DNA of 62,682 nt from Ectocarpus siliculosus (taxonomy: Eukaryota; Sar; Phaeophyceae; Ectocarpales; Ectocarpaceae). Below the pieces are notes generated by a model. The model saw only the letters and a program-made list of their open reading frames with translations, ran no database searches and was not told the DNA's origin. The stretch spans positions 170,479 to 233,160 of the forward strand of contig FN649003.1 of NCBI GenBank assembly GCA_000310025.1, given 5' to 3'. Position 1 is the first letter of the stretch, and each line of letters opens with the position of its first letter. Positions 34,860-45,929 of this stretch are shown here, piece after piece. A program made the position numbers and the translations under genes.

Positions 34860-35910
34860 AGCACGCAAGCGTAATCGTTCTCGCCCCCGCCTCGCTGGTC
34901 GTTGTCTGCTGGTCAGCTGGGTGTGCGTTGCAGGGTCTCACGGGGTGAGAATAATCGGTTTTCTTGTAGATATTCGGTGTTGTTTTGTTTGCGTCTGCCG
35001 GCTGGATAGAAGCGGTGGCCGTTTCTCTCCCCTATTGTGCCCCCCTTCTCTCGTGTATTGTGTGTTGACTGGAGAGAAGAGCCAAGTGTGTAGCGACATG
35101 GAGACTTGAGTGTGTAGAATAAAGAGAGGAACACAAAGAAACCATAACTTTTTGGCTCATTGACAGAGACAATCGGGTGCAAACGGAGTACACCCCCTAA
35201 TCAGACGAAGAAAAAGAGGTTGTGCATCAACACAACAACCCGTTCTGTATCCCAAAATACCCCCAATAGCCCCAAAATATCACACAGTATGAAAAATCGA
35301 ATATTCCTCGACAAAACAAGGAGCCATCAAGACACAGATAGATGCCTGAGACGGTAATGAAACCAGAATCGAAGCGCCCAAACAGTCAGACGCCGCAGGA
35401 GACACTTGGGACAAACAGGACATACAAGAAGGCCATCGCTCCCACTCGAATATGCAAGGCCAAGCGAAACAAAACAGGCACAACAGCCAGAACGAATAGA
35501 CCCCACTCGCAGGATCGACGCATCGCAAACATACCCTGTTGTAGCCCTGCAAGGTCACACTGTACTGTAACACCCTGTTTGTTTCGACGGCATTCCGCCA
35601 CACAACCCAGCGACGCCCCCAAGCTACCCCTGAGCAGCTTGGGGTACGCTTGGCCTACTGCACGCCTCAAAGGCTACACACGCGCACCCACTTCTCTCTC
35701 CTTCCTGGAACAGCAGCAACACCAACAGTAGACCTAAACTGCCACAGGTTTTAGATCACTAATGGGCTGCGTGCGCAGGCCAAGCGTTGACGCGTCCTGC
35801 TTGCCTGGTGCAATATTTCTTCTGCACTACAGTACACAAAGACAGTAATGCCATCGTCGGAGGGGGACAATGTTCTCTAGCGTACTGCGAGTTGCGTCCC
35901 AACACCGGCG
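34860..35910. other. Convergent intergenic region
   Basis: It separates the 3' ends of the subtilase gene (plus) and the membrane-protein gene (minus). It should hold both 3' UTRs. No further gene is recognised. Confidence 0.5.
35118..35123 (+). terminator. Poly(A) signal candidate for the subtilase gene
   Basis: AATAAA about 260 bp after the stop codon at 34857-34859, in the right direction. The next good AATAAA is far away. Confidence 0.5.
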
Positions 35911-38043
35911 CTATACTCGTCCTGGTTCCTCCCCGTCACCACAAATGACAGCGGTCTCCAACGTGGTGTGCAACTCTGACTGGGAAGTCACATGGCTGAC
36001 CCTCACTCCATCAGAATTTTGAGGACTTGCGAGACAGAAAGAAACTGCGAGCCTTCCCCCGATGTCACCACACCTCGATCCACGCACCCAGTCCCCCGCA
36101 AGGGCGAAGGGACAGCTCAACGCCTCACTAACCGCAAGAGCCGTTGCCAAGGACACTTTCTGGGAAAACACCCCCCCACCAGTGTAGATTGGCTCATACC
36201 CTAGGACGAATATGAAGTATCCACACGATACTGCGATGATCGCGGTCCACAGTGCCGTCACACACAGTCCGAATAACTCCACGCGTGGGACAGATAAGTC
36301 GTACAGGACTTCCATCACTGCCAATGTGATTGGTAAAGGCGGGGCCGACCACTTTCTGTTCTTTGGCATCACCTTCACGCCTCCCACAACCGCAGCTACA
36401 ATCCAGACGAGATTGTGCACGTCCGCTTCCTCCAACCATTTTGCGTAGGCGACCAGAGCTGCAACCCAATAGAATGAGCCCCAGCCACTGTTTGCCGCCA
36501 CGAAATGGACGGTCCACAGCGTCAACACGCAACCTAGCGCGTCTACAACAGAGAACCCCCTCGCCCACGCAAGGTGGTCACCACCGAAAGATTCGTCCAG
36601 CAGAGCCCGGCCACTAGATGTGCCCAGTAGCTGATGCACTTCTTCGACATCCAGGTTTTTCAGAAAGCCATCAGGGTTCTCTCGTGCAATGAAACAGATC
36701 GGCGCTACTCTGCTGCTCGTTCCACCTTTGGACGAACTTCGAGACGACCCATTGCACGTCCTCGAGAACACCTCTCTTGGTATCTCCGTTACTCCCTCAC
36801 ATACCACTATCCCCAGGCCAGTCATTGCTTGTCCTTCTCCCTGCCCACGAACAGGAAACGATCCCGATCCGGAAAACGGACAAAACGTTGTTCCGTCCGT
36901 GCTTATCCTTGCTAGTTGCACTACAGGTGCAGGGTTCGCGAGGTTTACGCGATCGCCCCGCTCTCGCTGTTCTTCGAAGAAATGCCGGGACGAGCCGCCA
37001 GGGCCTAAGTACCCACGCGGAGACCTGCCGTGGGCAGTGCGCATGCCTAGGCGTAGCGTTGAAAGCGACAGCCAGCACGCTATCGAAACTACAGCCATTA
37101 CAGCAATAACGACATATTTCTGGGCAACCTCCTTCACCAGCTTCACCTCGTACGTGCCGACGCAGGAACTAGACGGATACGGGTACGTAGCATTACAGGT
37201 GATGTCGCACTTGATCAGTTCTTCCGGTGTTGCGACTGCCATACAAATCCCGGTCTCCATGCCGTTCGCAGAAAGTTCGGGTGTGAGCAAACTCTCGTTC
37301 CCTGCTAGACGTTCTAACTCACCAAGGATGCCAGATCTTACGTCAACCGTTGAAGTTCTAATCTCACTTGTATGAGGCAATGACTCGTTGAAATCGAATC
37401 TAAGCGTACAACTGGGAGACAATTCTTCCGGTTCGTCGCAGGTAATCCATGGATATGCGAGCTCGTAAATCCCGCGTAGCATTCCGATGTAGAGCAAGAG
37501 CTCGAGATCACGGGCGCTAGCATCCTCGGGTAGCTCCAACGCAGACATGTTTGGTCCGAACTCAAAAAAGTGAGATATGGTGTTCGAGACGCCACAGGAC
37601 CTATATGTGGAAAACGAATACCCCTGATAGTGCCAGCTATCACATTCTTCTTCCATTCCCTGAGGAGACATCGTGTCTACGCCCTCTAACGAGTAGAAGT
37701 CCACGGCAGGACTGCGCACGCACAGACCTTCATTTTGGGTGTATTTGTTGCCCAGTGCACCGTGAATCGAATACCAATTGAATGAGAAACCACACGCATA
37801 AACATCTGGTTCCCATTGTACCTCAGACGCATAAGAACCGTCAGTGACCTTTCCCGCCAGTTGGATGCGAACCTTGTCGCTCAGATCGCCGATCGGCGCC
37901 CCCACGTAGTCGTTCGTTCGCGTAACATACTTGGGTGGGTTGGAGAGGATCACCGATGTGTTGACGGTGAGGTAGGCCAACAAGACGACGCTACTAGACC
38001 CGAGAAGCCGCTGTCGTAGCATCTTCGACAATGGAGTCAACAC
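35911..38043 (-). CDS. Multi-pass membrane protein of unknown function (710 aa)
   Basis: A single uninterrupted frame. Residues 14-32 form an N-terminal hydrophobic segment (signal anchor or signal peptide). Residues 35-305 look extracellular or lumenal: ten cysteines (84, 108, 134, 150, 202, 212, 267, 279, 283, 294) fit disulfides, and N-x-S/T sites occur at about 28, 165, 219, 249 and 284. A clear membrane segment spans 309-328. A Gly/Ser/Arg-rich, presumably cytoplasmic loop runs to about 490. Further hydrophobic segments lie near 497-517, 523-536, 543-558, 588-613 and 628-648, and the tail is polar. I recognise no transporter or receptor signature. The receptor-like arrangement (Cys-rich outside, one helix, loop, helix bundle) is descriptive only. 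No intron is needed, unlike the subtilase next door. Frames on the plus strand are shadows. Confidence 0.75.
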   Translation of the reverse strand: MLTPLSKMLRQRLLGSSSVVLLAYLTVNTSVILSNPPKYVTRTNDYVGAPIGDLSDKVRIQLAGKVTDGSYASEVQWEPDVYACGFSFNWYSIHGALGNKYTQNEGLCVRSPAVDFYSLEGVDTMSPQGMEEECDSWHYQGYSFSTYRSCGVSNTISHFFEFGPNMSALELPEDASARDLELLLYIGMLRGIYELAYPWITCDEPEELSPSCTLRFDFNESLPHTSEIRTSTVDVRSGILGELERLAGNESLLTPELSANGMETGICMAVATPEELIKCDITCNATYPYPSSSCVGTYEVKLVKEVAQKYVVIAVMAVVSIACWLSLSTLRLGMRTAHGRSPRGYLGPGGSSRHFFEEQRERGDRVNLANPAPVVQLARISTDGTTFCPFSGSGSFPVRGQGEGQAMTGLGIVVCEGVTEIPREVFSRTCNGSSRSSSKGGTSSRVAPICFIARENPDGFLKNLDVEEVHQLLGTSSGRALLDESFGGDHLAWARGFSVVDALGCVLTLWTVHFVAANSGWGSFYWVAALVAYAKWLEEADVHNLVWIVAAVVGGVKVMPKNRKWSAPPLPITLAVMEVLYDLSVPRVELFGLCVTALWTAIIAVSCGYFIFVLGYEPIYTGGGVFSQKVSLATALAVSEALSCPFALAGDWVRGSRCGDIGGRLAVSFCLASPQNSDGVRVSHVTSQSELHTTLETAVICGDGEEPGRV

Positions 38044-40559
38044 CTAGTGCAGGAGTGCGCGGAGGTTAGGCGGGGACGTATTCCAAGTTGATTGTATTGT
38101 TGAGGTTAAGTTGCCGTATCAGAGACCACATGGCTCTGGAAGTGTTAGTAGGGAACGTACGAGGGTTTACGTGTTGGGATGTGACAATGTGAGCACGACA
38201 ATGCGGGCATGAAACGACAATGGTTCAGAATTCTGGTGTTTTCACGCCGGCAGCAGCAATTTTTGCACGACGTTACACACCTCACCGACTACCCCACCTG
38301 CTGGGACCCTGACTAGCTAGCTCTGAAGCAGTGAAATAGTTTGTGTATCGGCATGAATGCCAACGCAGTAGCATTGAGGACACCCGCGCGCAGCATAGCA
38401 GCCAGTGGCGAAATGTTGTGGGTTCTTTTCGACGGCACTGCTCGCCAATACCGCATCATGACGTTTCTCTGGATACCCAAAGATAGGCAGTACGGACTGC
38501 GAGAACAGAAAAAGTAACAAGAGATTGTATATACCCTCTTGCCCGGGTGGATCACGGACGGACTTCGCGCCACCTTCGTGATCGAAGTTCTAGGTGCTTC
38601 ATTTAGGCGGACAACATGTTTTGCCATCAATTCGACGAGGCCAAGGAACTCGCTCAGCACATTGGTATGTTTTCCGCGTTCTTGTTCCCCGATCGTATTT
38701 TTCATAATATTTCTCTCTTTCCCGCTTTCCGACCTTGTGGCGTGCGTTGGTCCCGGGGCGTCTCGACAATTTGCTCTTGTGCGTGAGTTGCTCGCTTTAT
38801 CTGGGTAAATGGCTTGCTCTCACTGGCCTCAAATAGTCGACAGGAATAACCTGTCTTCAACCTTTGCGGGAGTTGTTTCGCTGGTTGTGTTGGCGTCGTA
38901 CAACCGTGTGCTTCTCGTTGTTCTTCTCTGTGGGGCAACTTGTTTCGCATCGGTAGACAATGTTTTGTTGTTGGTGCTGTTGTTTGTATGTTGTCTTCGC
39001 GCTAATAGCGTTCTGGTCCCTGCTCAATATCTTCAATCATCTATACCGGTCCACTTGATGCGGATGCCTTCCGTGGTCACAGGCCAAAAACGCCAGGTCG
39101 AGAACTGACAAGCGGCCTTCACACCAGCTTAGTGCCTTCGTGTGCGACCTGGCTGGTAGTAACTGCAACAATAGTTCGACGATACCCGAGATGCTCGAGG
39201 ATCTGATTAGCCTCGTCATTTTACCGGAATTTCGCCGTGAGCATATATGTAATCGCGGATAGATGTATGCTTACGATAACTCTGACGCTTTCCTGGCAGC
39301 AACGCCATGATCCTACGAGGACGAGGGAGGTCAGCTCCTTTTCCTGCGCGATGACCGGGTCCGCCCATATCGAAATTCCACGAGAACAGTTCCTCTTCGT
39401 GCTTTTGACGTACGGCGAACTCCGCGTGTCACGAGGAGATAGATAAAATCACAAGCAACGGGAATCTCACCTACTATTACTCGCACCAGACCGAAGATCT
39501 CCTGCTCGCGAGCAGAGGTCGTTTCGGCCGATCCGGTGCGGATAGTTGCAGGCAGATCTAGCCCGAAACCAGGGCAATTGCACCGTGACGAGAGTGGGCA
39601 GCCTTCGGGGCGTGTGTCGAGCTAGGATGGGAAGGACCTGGTGTATTGTACGAAACATTTTCGAAAAACAAGGAAACAAGAGGGGCGTCCAAGAAAGCGA
39701 TGGAAAGCAAGATGAGCGTCGTTAGACGTTAACGTGAAGGGGCTCAGGTACTGAGCCACGAAATCCTGATACCCGAACGGTGTTTTGCCAGGGCTCATCG
39801 CGCGGGGAGGAAGAACATTCTTGAATGCTGAGACCTTGTGATGATCCCAACTCTCAAGGTCTTAGTGACAACACGGTTGCAGAGATGACAATATCGCGTG
39901 GGGTTGTGGGCGGCGCATGCCGTGCTTCCCAGAACAATTTATTGTTCATCGAAGGACACCAAAGAGCAGAAGCAATTTCAGGATCTGGCCGGCGGAACCC
40001 ACAAAGAGTTACCACGTTGCGCTGCATCCGTGAAGATTGTAGAACATCCACGTTGTGTTCTCTCGGTGATAACTCCAATGCTCAATCAACAACCATCCTG
40101 TGCCCCTTCCACGCCGAGGTCAACATTGTGAAGGGGGCTCATCAAGACGCATGTGGTACATGATAGCTCCGTTTTAAAACAACCTTACATCTACAACCCC
40201 ACAAACTTTATCCTTTGTGTTTTTTGCATTTACTGGGGCTTAGAGCCCACAACAAAGAAGGAATATACTGGGGGCACATCAACATTTCATAAACACGTTG
40301 AGCGGGATAGTTAGGTGCGCACTTCATGTGTTACATTCTACCCGTTTCGTGATATCACTGCTTGTGGGGTCGGAGGAGGGGACCCTTGCTCCCACAAGGG
40401 AGTGTACCCAGACGTAACCCGCGGGGCCACGATGGGATCCGATATGCTCTTTATATAGGTCTTTCAATGCCCATCCCCCCCGAAAATATCCAAAATACCA
40501 CCATGCGTACCTTTGGTGCAATGAAAACTTGGTGGCAAACAGTTAGTACAAGGTGTGCC
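38044..40559. other. Intergenic; part of a dispersed repeat at 39008-39088
   Basis: No gene is recognised. The stretch 39008-39088 (ending CTTCCGTGGTCACAGGCCAA) is clearly related to 59630-59714. The start of the region (38044-38300) is the expected promoter side of the minus-strand membrane-protein gene; no TATA box was evident. Confidence 0.5.
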
Positions 40560-40599
40560 AAAATCTCCACACAGCAACGACATACTCCTGTATCGCAGA

Positions 40600-40795
40600 T
40601 ACCTCAGATATATTTTCAAAAGCTTGCAGGGGAAACAGCAGTGAGTGACGGCGACCGAAATAACGGCGTTGCAACCGTCTCGTTGAAAGCGTTTCGAAAG
40701 CTCATCATTTAGATGTTCGCGTCCTCTTCGTCGTGGATCATTCGAGCTTTGAACGTCGGTCCAGGCGGCATGCCATCTAATGCGACCTACGGTTC
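40600..40795. mobile_element. Copy of the 60.5-kb inverted-repeat element, left-most in the tandem array
   Basis: It follows the same order as 60450-60683. TTTTCAAA is followed by GGGGAAA.CAG, GTGACGG.G.CCGAAA, and CCGTC. Then come CGAAAGCTC, the TTCG(C/G).(A)TCCTCTT word, TCGAGCTTTGAA, CGGTCCAGG and CGACCTACGGT. Identity is moderate. This is the only array unit in which part of the left terminal sequence can still be seen. Confidence 0.6.
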
Positions 40796-42083
40796 GCCAG
40801 CAGAGCGGAAAAAATAGGATGAAATAGGGCAACACCCCGGGACAAACTCAGAGAAACGAAAAACGGTAAGCGCAGGGGCTTTTTCAATGGGGCTTTCTCA
40901 CACAGGGGCTTCCTCACAGGTTCGGCTCTGTTGTCGGCACGTATTTTTTGGGGTGTTTTCCCTTGCCACCCCCTTGAAGCACGAGGCAACTGTGAGATTA
41001 TGTCCAGAGTTCTGACAAGTCACAAATTTGCTGGTGCATCAGCTCGGTGGGCTTGAGTGGGCAAGCTCGTACGCCCTGCATACTTTAGTTTGGCCAATCA
41101 TAAAACTGCTGGCACCTTTTAGTGACGGCGACCGAAATAACGGCGTTGTAACCGTCTCGTTGAAAGCGCTATCGAAAGCTCATCATTTAGATGTTCGCGT
41201 CCTCTTCGTCGTGGATCATTCGAGCTTTGAACTTCGGTCCAGGCGGCATGCCATCTAATGCGACCTACGGTTCGCCAGCAGAGCGGAAAAAATAGGATGA
41301 AATAGGGCAACACCCCGGGACAAACTCAGAGAAACGAAAAACGGTAAGCGCGGGGGCTTTTTCAATGGGGCTTTCTCACACAGGGGCTTCCTCACAGGTT
41401 CGGCTTTCTTGTCGGCGCGTATTTTTTGGGGTGTTTTCCCTTGCCACCCCCTTGAAGCACGAGGCAACTGTGAGATTATATGTCCAGAGTTCTGACAAGT
41501 CACAAATTTGCTGGTGCATCAGCTCGGTGGGCTTGAGTGGGCAAGCTCGTACGCCCTGCATACTTTAGTTTGGCCAATCATAAAACTGCTGGCACCTTTT
41601 AGTGACGGCGACGGAAATAACGGCGTTGTAACCGTCTCGTTGAAAGCGCTATCGAAAGCTCATCATTTAGATGTTCGCGTCCTCTTCGTCGTGGATCATT
41701 CGAGCTTTGAACTTCGGTCCAGGCGGCATGCCATCTAATGCGACCTACGGTTCGCCAGCAGAGCGGAAAAAATAGGATGAAATAGGGCAACACCCCGGGA
41801 CAAACTCAGAGAAACGAAAAACGGTAAGCGCGGGGGCTTTTTCAATGGGGCTTTCTCACACAGGGGCTTCCTCACAGGTTCGGCTTTCTTGTCGGCGCGT
41901 ATTTTTTGGGGTGTTTTCCCTTGCCACCCCCTTGAAGCACGAGGCAACTGTGAGATTATAAGTCCAGAGTTCTGACAAGTCACAAATTTGCTGGTGCATC
42001 AGCTCGGTGGAGACTTGAGTGGGCAAGCTCGTACGCCCTGCATACTTTAGTTTGGCCAATCATAAAACTGCGGGCACCTTTTA
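40644..42083. repeat. Tandem array, three units of about 480 bp
   Basis: Units start AGTGACGGCGAC at 40644, 41121 and 41601 (lengths about 477, 480 and 483) and are nearly identical over their full length. Units 2 and 3 differ by only a few bases, so the array is young or homogenised. The first roughly 150 bp of each unit derive from the MITE-like element related to 60450-60683. The remaining 330 bp are unrelated sequence captured in the repeat. The identical short frames within each unit are by-products of the repetition. Confidence 0.95.
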
Positions 42084-43272
42084 TCTCTCTCTAAGGTCAA
42101 CACACGATGTATTGGTGCAACACGGCAAGAGCCCGCACTTACCGCACATTTTTCATTGAGGCTCGATGCTTATTGGCTACCTCAAACCAAGCACTTGTTC
42201 TTGTTTGTTCCAAAGTTCTTACTGCGAGAATACATCCGCCTATCTATGATGAAATGGAAGTTTTTTGTCCAAGACCGAACAAACTTTAGTTTGTTGTGCA
42301 CGGAAGAATTCGGAACATCTCCCAGATCTACGCGTGTATTGGGTTCTTGTTGTGCCGCCCTGGAGGCGCGTTGGTTCGGATGTCTTGGTTCGGTTTTCTG
42401 GGTTCCCAAAAAGAGAAAGGTCTCACGGAGTTCTCATTCTGCTGCTCGCTGCTCCTGCGGCAAGAGTTTGATAGGCGCTTGTCCACTGGACCCAAGGGCC
42501 ACGTTGTGAGAAAGACATAATGTGTAACATGCAGCCCGCTTAGGAGGGCCACGCGGCAGAGAAGGGCAGCAGCTATAGCTACATCGAAATTTGGACGATA
42601 GCTAGCAATCATGTCGTGGCTTTTCTCCCGCCCACCCTCCCCTTTTCGAAGGTGGGGGATAGGAGAGATGTTACGAGTGAGGGCTCACTTTGGAGAGGCC
42701 TCTTAATATTTGATGTGACTAGGAGGAGCCACCTTTGCTATGTAGAAGCAAGTTAGCAAGTTAGCGTAGCATGGAGTGTTTTCTGAATGGTAGCGTACCA
42801 TTGGGAGGCTCAATCGTCCGAGACTGCTACTGTACAACAGTTTCGTCCCGTCTGGTGGTATTCGGAGGGAGATTTGTGTTTAGTAGCAGAGACACGTTAG
42901 GATACCGCGGAGGCTTTGTGCCGTGCGGGACGTGTGGTACGGGGGAAGTCTCCCTCTGAAGGCCCCAGAAAATATTAATCAAGGCAATTCGAAAGAAAAA
43001 CAATAAACAGGGTTCTTGTTCCTCTTAGTTTTGCGCCGAGGGCCCCGTGCAGACGACACAAGGTTGTTCTTCTGGCTGACAGTTGGGAGCTGCGTGTCCG
43101 TAAAAACAAAGTTAAAACAACGTCCTTTAACAGGACCTACCTCGGGAACGCACCGCAGCTTCCGCGATCACATTAGGGTAGAAACACAGACATGCCATGG
43201 CTTTTCGAGATGCATCATGAGCAACAAAAAATAACCCCCTTAGTAGGCCACTTGTTGGTTTTAGTCTACTGT
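42084..43272. other. Intergenic, no gene recognised
   Basis: Short frames without domains on both strands. AATATTAATC and AATAAAC motifs at 42970-43005 are AT-rich but have no gene attached. Confidence 0.5.
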
Positions 43273-43658
43273 AGAGGTCCACGAGGGTCACCTTCGGCGC
43301 TATTGTCCTTCCCGCGTTACTACGATGGTGGGACCTACTCCCTGCTCTACGGTGCTCCCCCAAGCAAATCCCACAACCCTACATGTGGACGGCGCTCCGT
43401 CTGCGCCAGCAGCTTGCTGCGAGCACAAGGAAGGGTGAGCGCTGGTAATGATACCCAATATTTCCCTTCAATCTGGTTATGTTATTTTTCAGCCCCAAGG
43501 TTTGGCCTCCCAGTGTGCCTTCGTGAGGCAGTTACCGTGAGCGTTAACATTTTCTCTCCTGACCTCGAAATGTCGATCAAGAATGACCCCGCTTTCTTTC
43601 AACCTCGACAGTTGGCCGAGCTTCTTCGATTCTTCAAATTTCAAGGCACCAAAGGTAT
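43273..43658 (+). CDS. Two exon-like islands of an unrecognised gene
   Basis: Island 1 (about 43281-43437) follows a CTACTGTAG acceptor-like end and stops at AGG|GTGAGCG. Island 2 (about 43493-43654) follows a good pyrimidine-rich acceptor (TTATTTTTCAG) and ends AAAG|GTATGG. Island 2 reads as about 54 residues including F-S-P-D-L-E-M-S-I-K-N-D and L-A-E-L-L-R-F-F-K-F, which has protein-like composition. The two islands share a frame and the space between is also open, so they may be one exon. No start, end or family is identified. The opposite strand is also open across island 2, which lowers confidence. Confidence 0.3.
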
Positions 43659-43788
43659 GGTCCCCGTGCCCCATGCGCACAGCGTGGCACACGCAAGCAC
43701 GATATCACTCAACGAGGGGTAGACTATAGCACCTACCCCGACAACAAACTCAGGATGTGCCCCCCCACGAACAATCACCCCCCGGTGT

Positions 43789-44996
43789 TTGCCATCGAGG
43801 TCAGGTTTTCGTCGATTCGAAACGACGTTGTATAACAAGCTGATCGCTTCGTGAGCTCGACAACCAGGTTAGATACAGCTTCTTCTGTTTTTCTTCTCGG
43901 TAACCACCGTGAAAGGTGGTCGTCGAGTAGATTGTGTTGTTCGGCGCAGAGAACCCTCACTCTGCGCAGATGGGGATTATCACACCAACGTTGTGTTAAA
44001 TTGGTCAAGCACCCTCGAGGCAGTTACAAAGTGCTTTTAGTTGTCTCTGGAAGTGAAAGCACCAGAATATTATTAAAGTCATTTGCAGCTGTCATCCGTA
44101 CGCAAGGTAGCGAGCACAAGACACCAAACACCCTTATAAGTTTAAAGCACACCCTTCGTGCGACTCGCCGAATACCTCACGACGCTTCGCGCTTGGTTAA
44201 GTGAGAGCCTGGTCCGGTGAGACCCCGGCGTGATCCGTCCCGGCATTGTAGGGATGCGAGGTCAAGGGTCTGACAACTACGGCATGGACGACTCTGAATA
44301 CCCCCGGTGAGAGCAATCGGGGTTGGTTTTCGTCGCTTGACAACGACGTCGTGAAACGCGCCGATCGCTTCGTGAGCTCGACAACCAGGTTACCGTTTAT
44401 TTCTTGGAAACCATAACGGTGGTTCAGCAGATGATGTTGCGCGGGGTCGAGAACGCTCACTCAACGCAAAGGAGATGGTCGCACCACGTTTGTTGGAAAT
44501 TGGTCAAGAACCCTCGAAAGTAGTCACACATTGTTTGTAACTGTCTGGAAGTGAAGATCACATTTTTTCAAGTCATTCGCAGCGTGTTATCCGTACGTAA
44601 GGAAGTAAGCACACCATGCCGAACACCCTTAGCAGGATGCAGCGCACCATTCACCCGACTCGCCGAATACCACAGCACTTCGCGCTTGGTCATGTGAGAG
44701 CCTGGTCCGATGAGAACCCGGCGTGTTCCGTCCCGGCTTTGTAGGGGATGCGAGGTCAATGGTCTAATGACTTCGGTATACACGGTGATGAGTACACCCC
44801 CGGCCAAACGTTTGGTTAACCGGGATACCCAATCAACCCATGGCATATATCTGGTGTGGTAACAGCAAATGCGAAGATGATGACCAGCTTCTGGTTCATC
44901 CTTGCGAAACGTAGCCTTGGCCGTCCAAAAGTCGGCATATATAGACTATCACTCCGTCCCGGCAATATAGGGATGCGAGGTCAATGGTCTTCCGAC
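43789..44996. repeat. Diverged tandem duplication, period about 493 bp, with a third fragment
   Basis: Copy 1 (about 43789-44275) and copy 2 (about 44315-44768) align along their whole length, for example CGCTTCGTGAGCTCGACAAC, AATTGGTCAAG.ACCCTCGA, GACTCGCCGAATACC, and GTGAGAGCCTGGTCCG (44201 and 44694). A third piece at 44951-44996 repeats CTCCGTCCCGGC.AT.TAGGG and GATGCGAGGTCAATGGTC. I estimate roughly three-quarters identity by eye. On the minus strand both copies can read N-L-V-V-E-L-T-K-R-S-A, but stops surround it, so a gene is not supported. Confidence 0.85.
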
Positions 44997-45863
44997 TACA
45001 GAGTACGGCATACGTTTTCATGAGCCGTGAATATGAAACTACCGGTCGGTGGGTCACCGGTCACCCCCCCCTTTGTATGATCTTGACTTGCAGCCCCCGT
45101 GTTTTGGGGCGCTGATCCTAACTGTATGCGCATTGATCGGTACACGACGTTCGTGGGTTCTTGTTCTGAATACCACATCGGAACTGAGGAAGTTTTCTCA
45201 TGGCCTACTGTAGTTCTTGGATTTTGATTTTTTCGAGGCTGCATTTCTTACTCTTCCAAGTTCTCAAGTGTGCACGAGGACGAGATCGAAAGGAAAAACG
45301 ACGCCCCTTCCGAAGATGAGATACAGAAAGAATGGGGAACATCCTTGGAACAAACAGGCGAAGTAGGCGTTGCGCGTGCTGGACAAACGGAACCAGCCAC
45401 ACAAAGCCACGGGAAAATAAACGAAAATAAACCGCGACGTTGCTCTGAGCACACAGCAGTACTGTTGGACACGCGCCCAACAACGGAGTACAACTGTGTT
45501 AACTTTAGGAACAATCGTGCTCCAACACGAACTTTCGTGCGCCGCCAATACTGCACTGTTGATTACAAGCAGGCTGTTCGTGGGCTCGTGAACTCATGAA
45601 ACGTTACACTAGACTAAGTTAAACGTTACACTAACAAAGTACATAGTCGCACCAGAGATTGACTACCCGATCGGGATACTTACTATCTATCACACACACA
45701 GGCCCTCTATTCTGTAGCAAAATATCGGTGATGCCAGCGGAAACAAACGGTGAGGGCATCCGCACGAAGGAGGAAGACAATCGGCGAAAAGACACAGCAA
45801 TAGCTCTCGGGGTGCAGCTGTCCCAAGAAAGTCATACGTAGACTACACTAAAAACGGCACGGC
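44997..45863. other. Intergenic, one 109-codon frame of doubtful status
   Basis: A plus frame at 45270-45599 is acidic and polar at its start, but has no recognisable motif and is matched by equally long minus-strand frames. I do not call it a gene. Confidence 0.45.
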
Positions 45864-45929
45864 TAAACACCCCACCGGTCGGGTAATTCTTAACCACCAC
45901 ACCGGTTTCCCCACCGGTGGGGTGTTAAG
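45864..45929. repeat. Short inverted repeat (hairpin), about 66 bp
   Basis: TAAACACCCCACCGGT at the left pairs with ACCGGTGGGGTGTTAA at the right (one end mismatch), around about 33 bp that themselves contain ACCACACCGGT. It could be a very small inverted-repeat element or a cruciform-forming site. Confidence 0.7.

Noticed and set aside
40644-42083. Repeats with regular period considered as a CRISPR-like array
   Set aside because: Units are 480 bp, contiguous and without spacers; the setting is eukaryotic.
44197-44460. Minus-strand frame with L-V-V-E-L-T-K-R-S-A and R-P-L-T-S-H-P
   Set aside because: Similar peptides in both duplicated copies follow from the DNA duplication; stops and frame breaks surround them.
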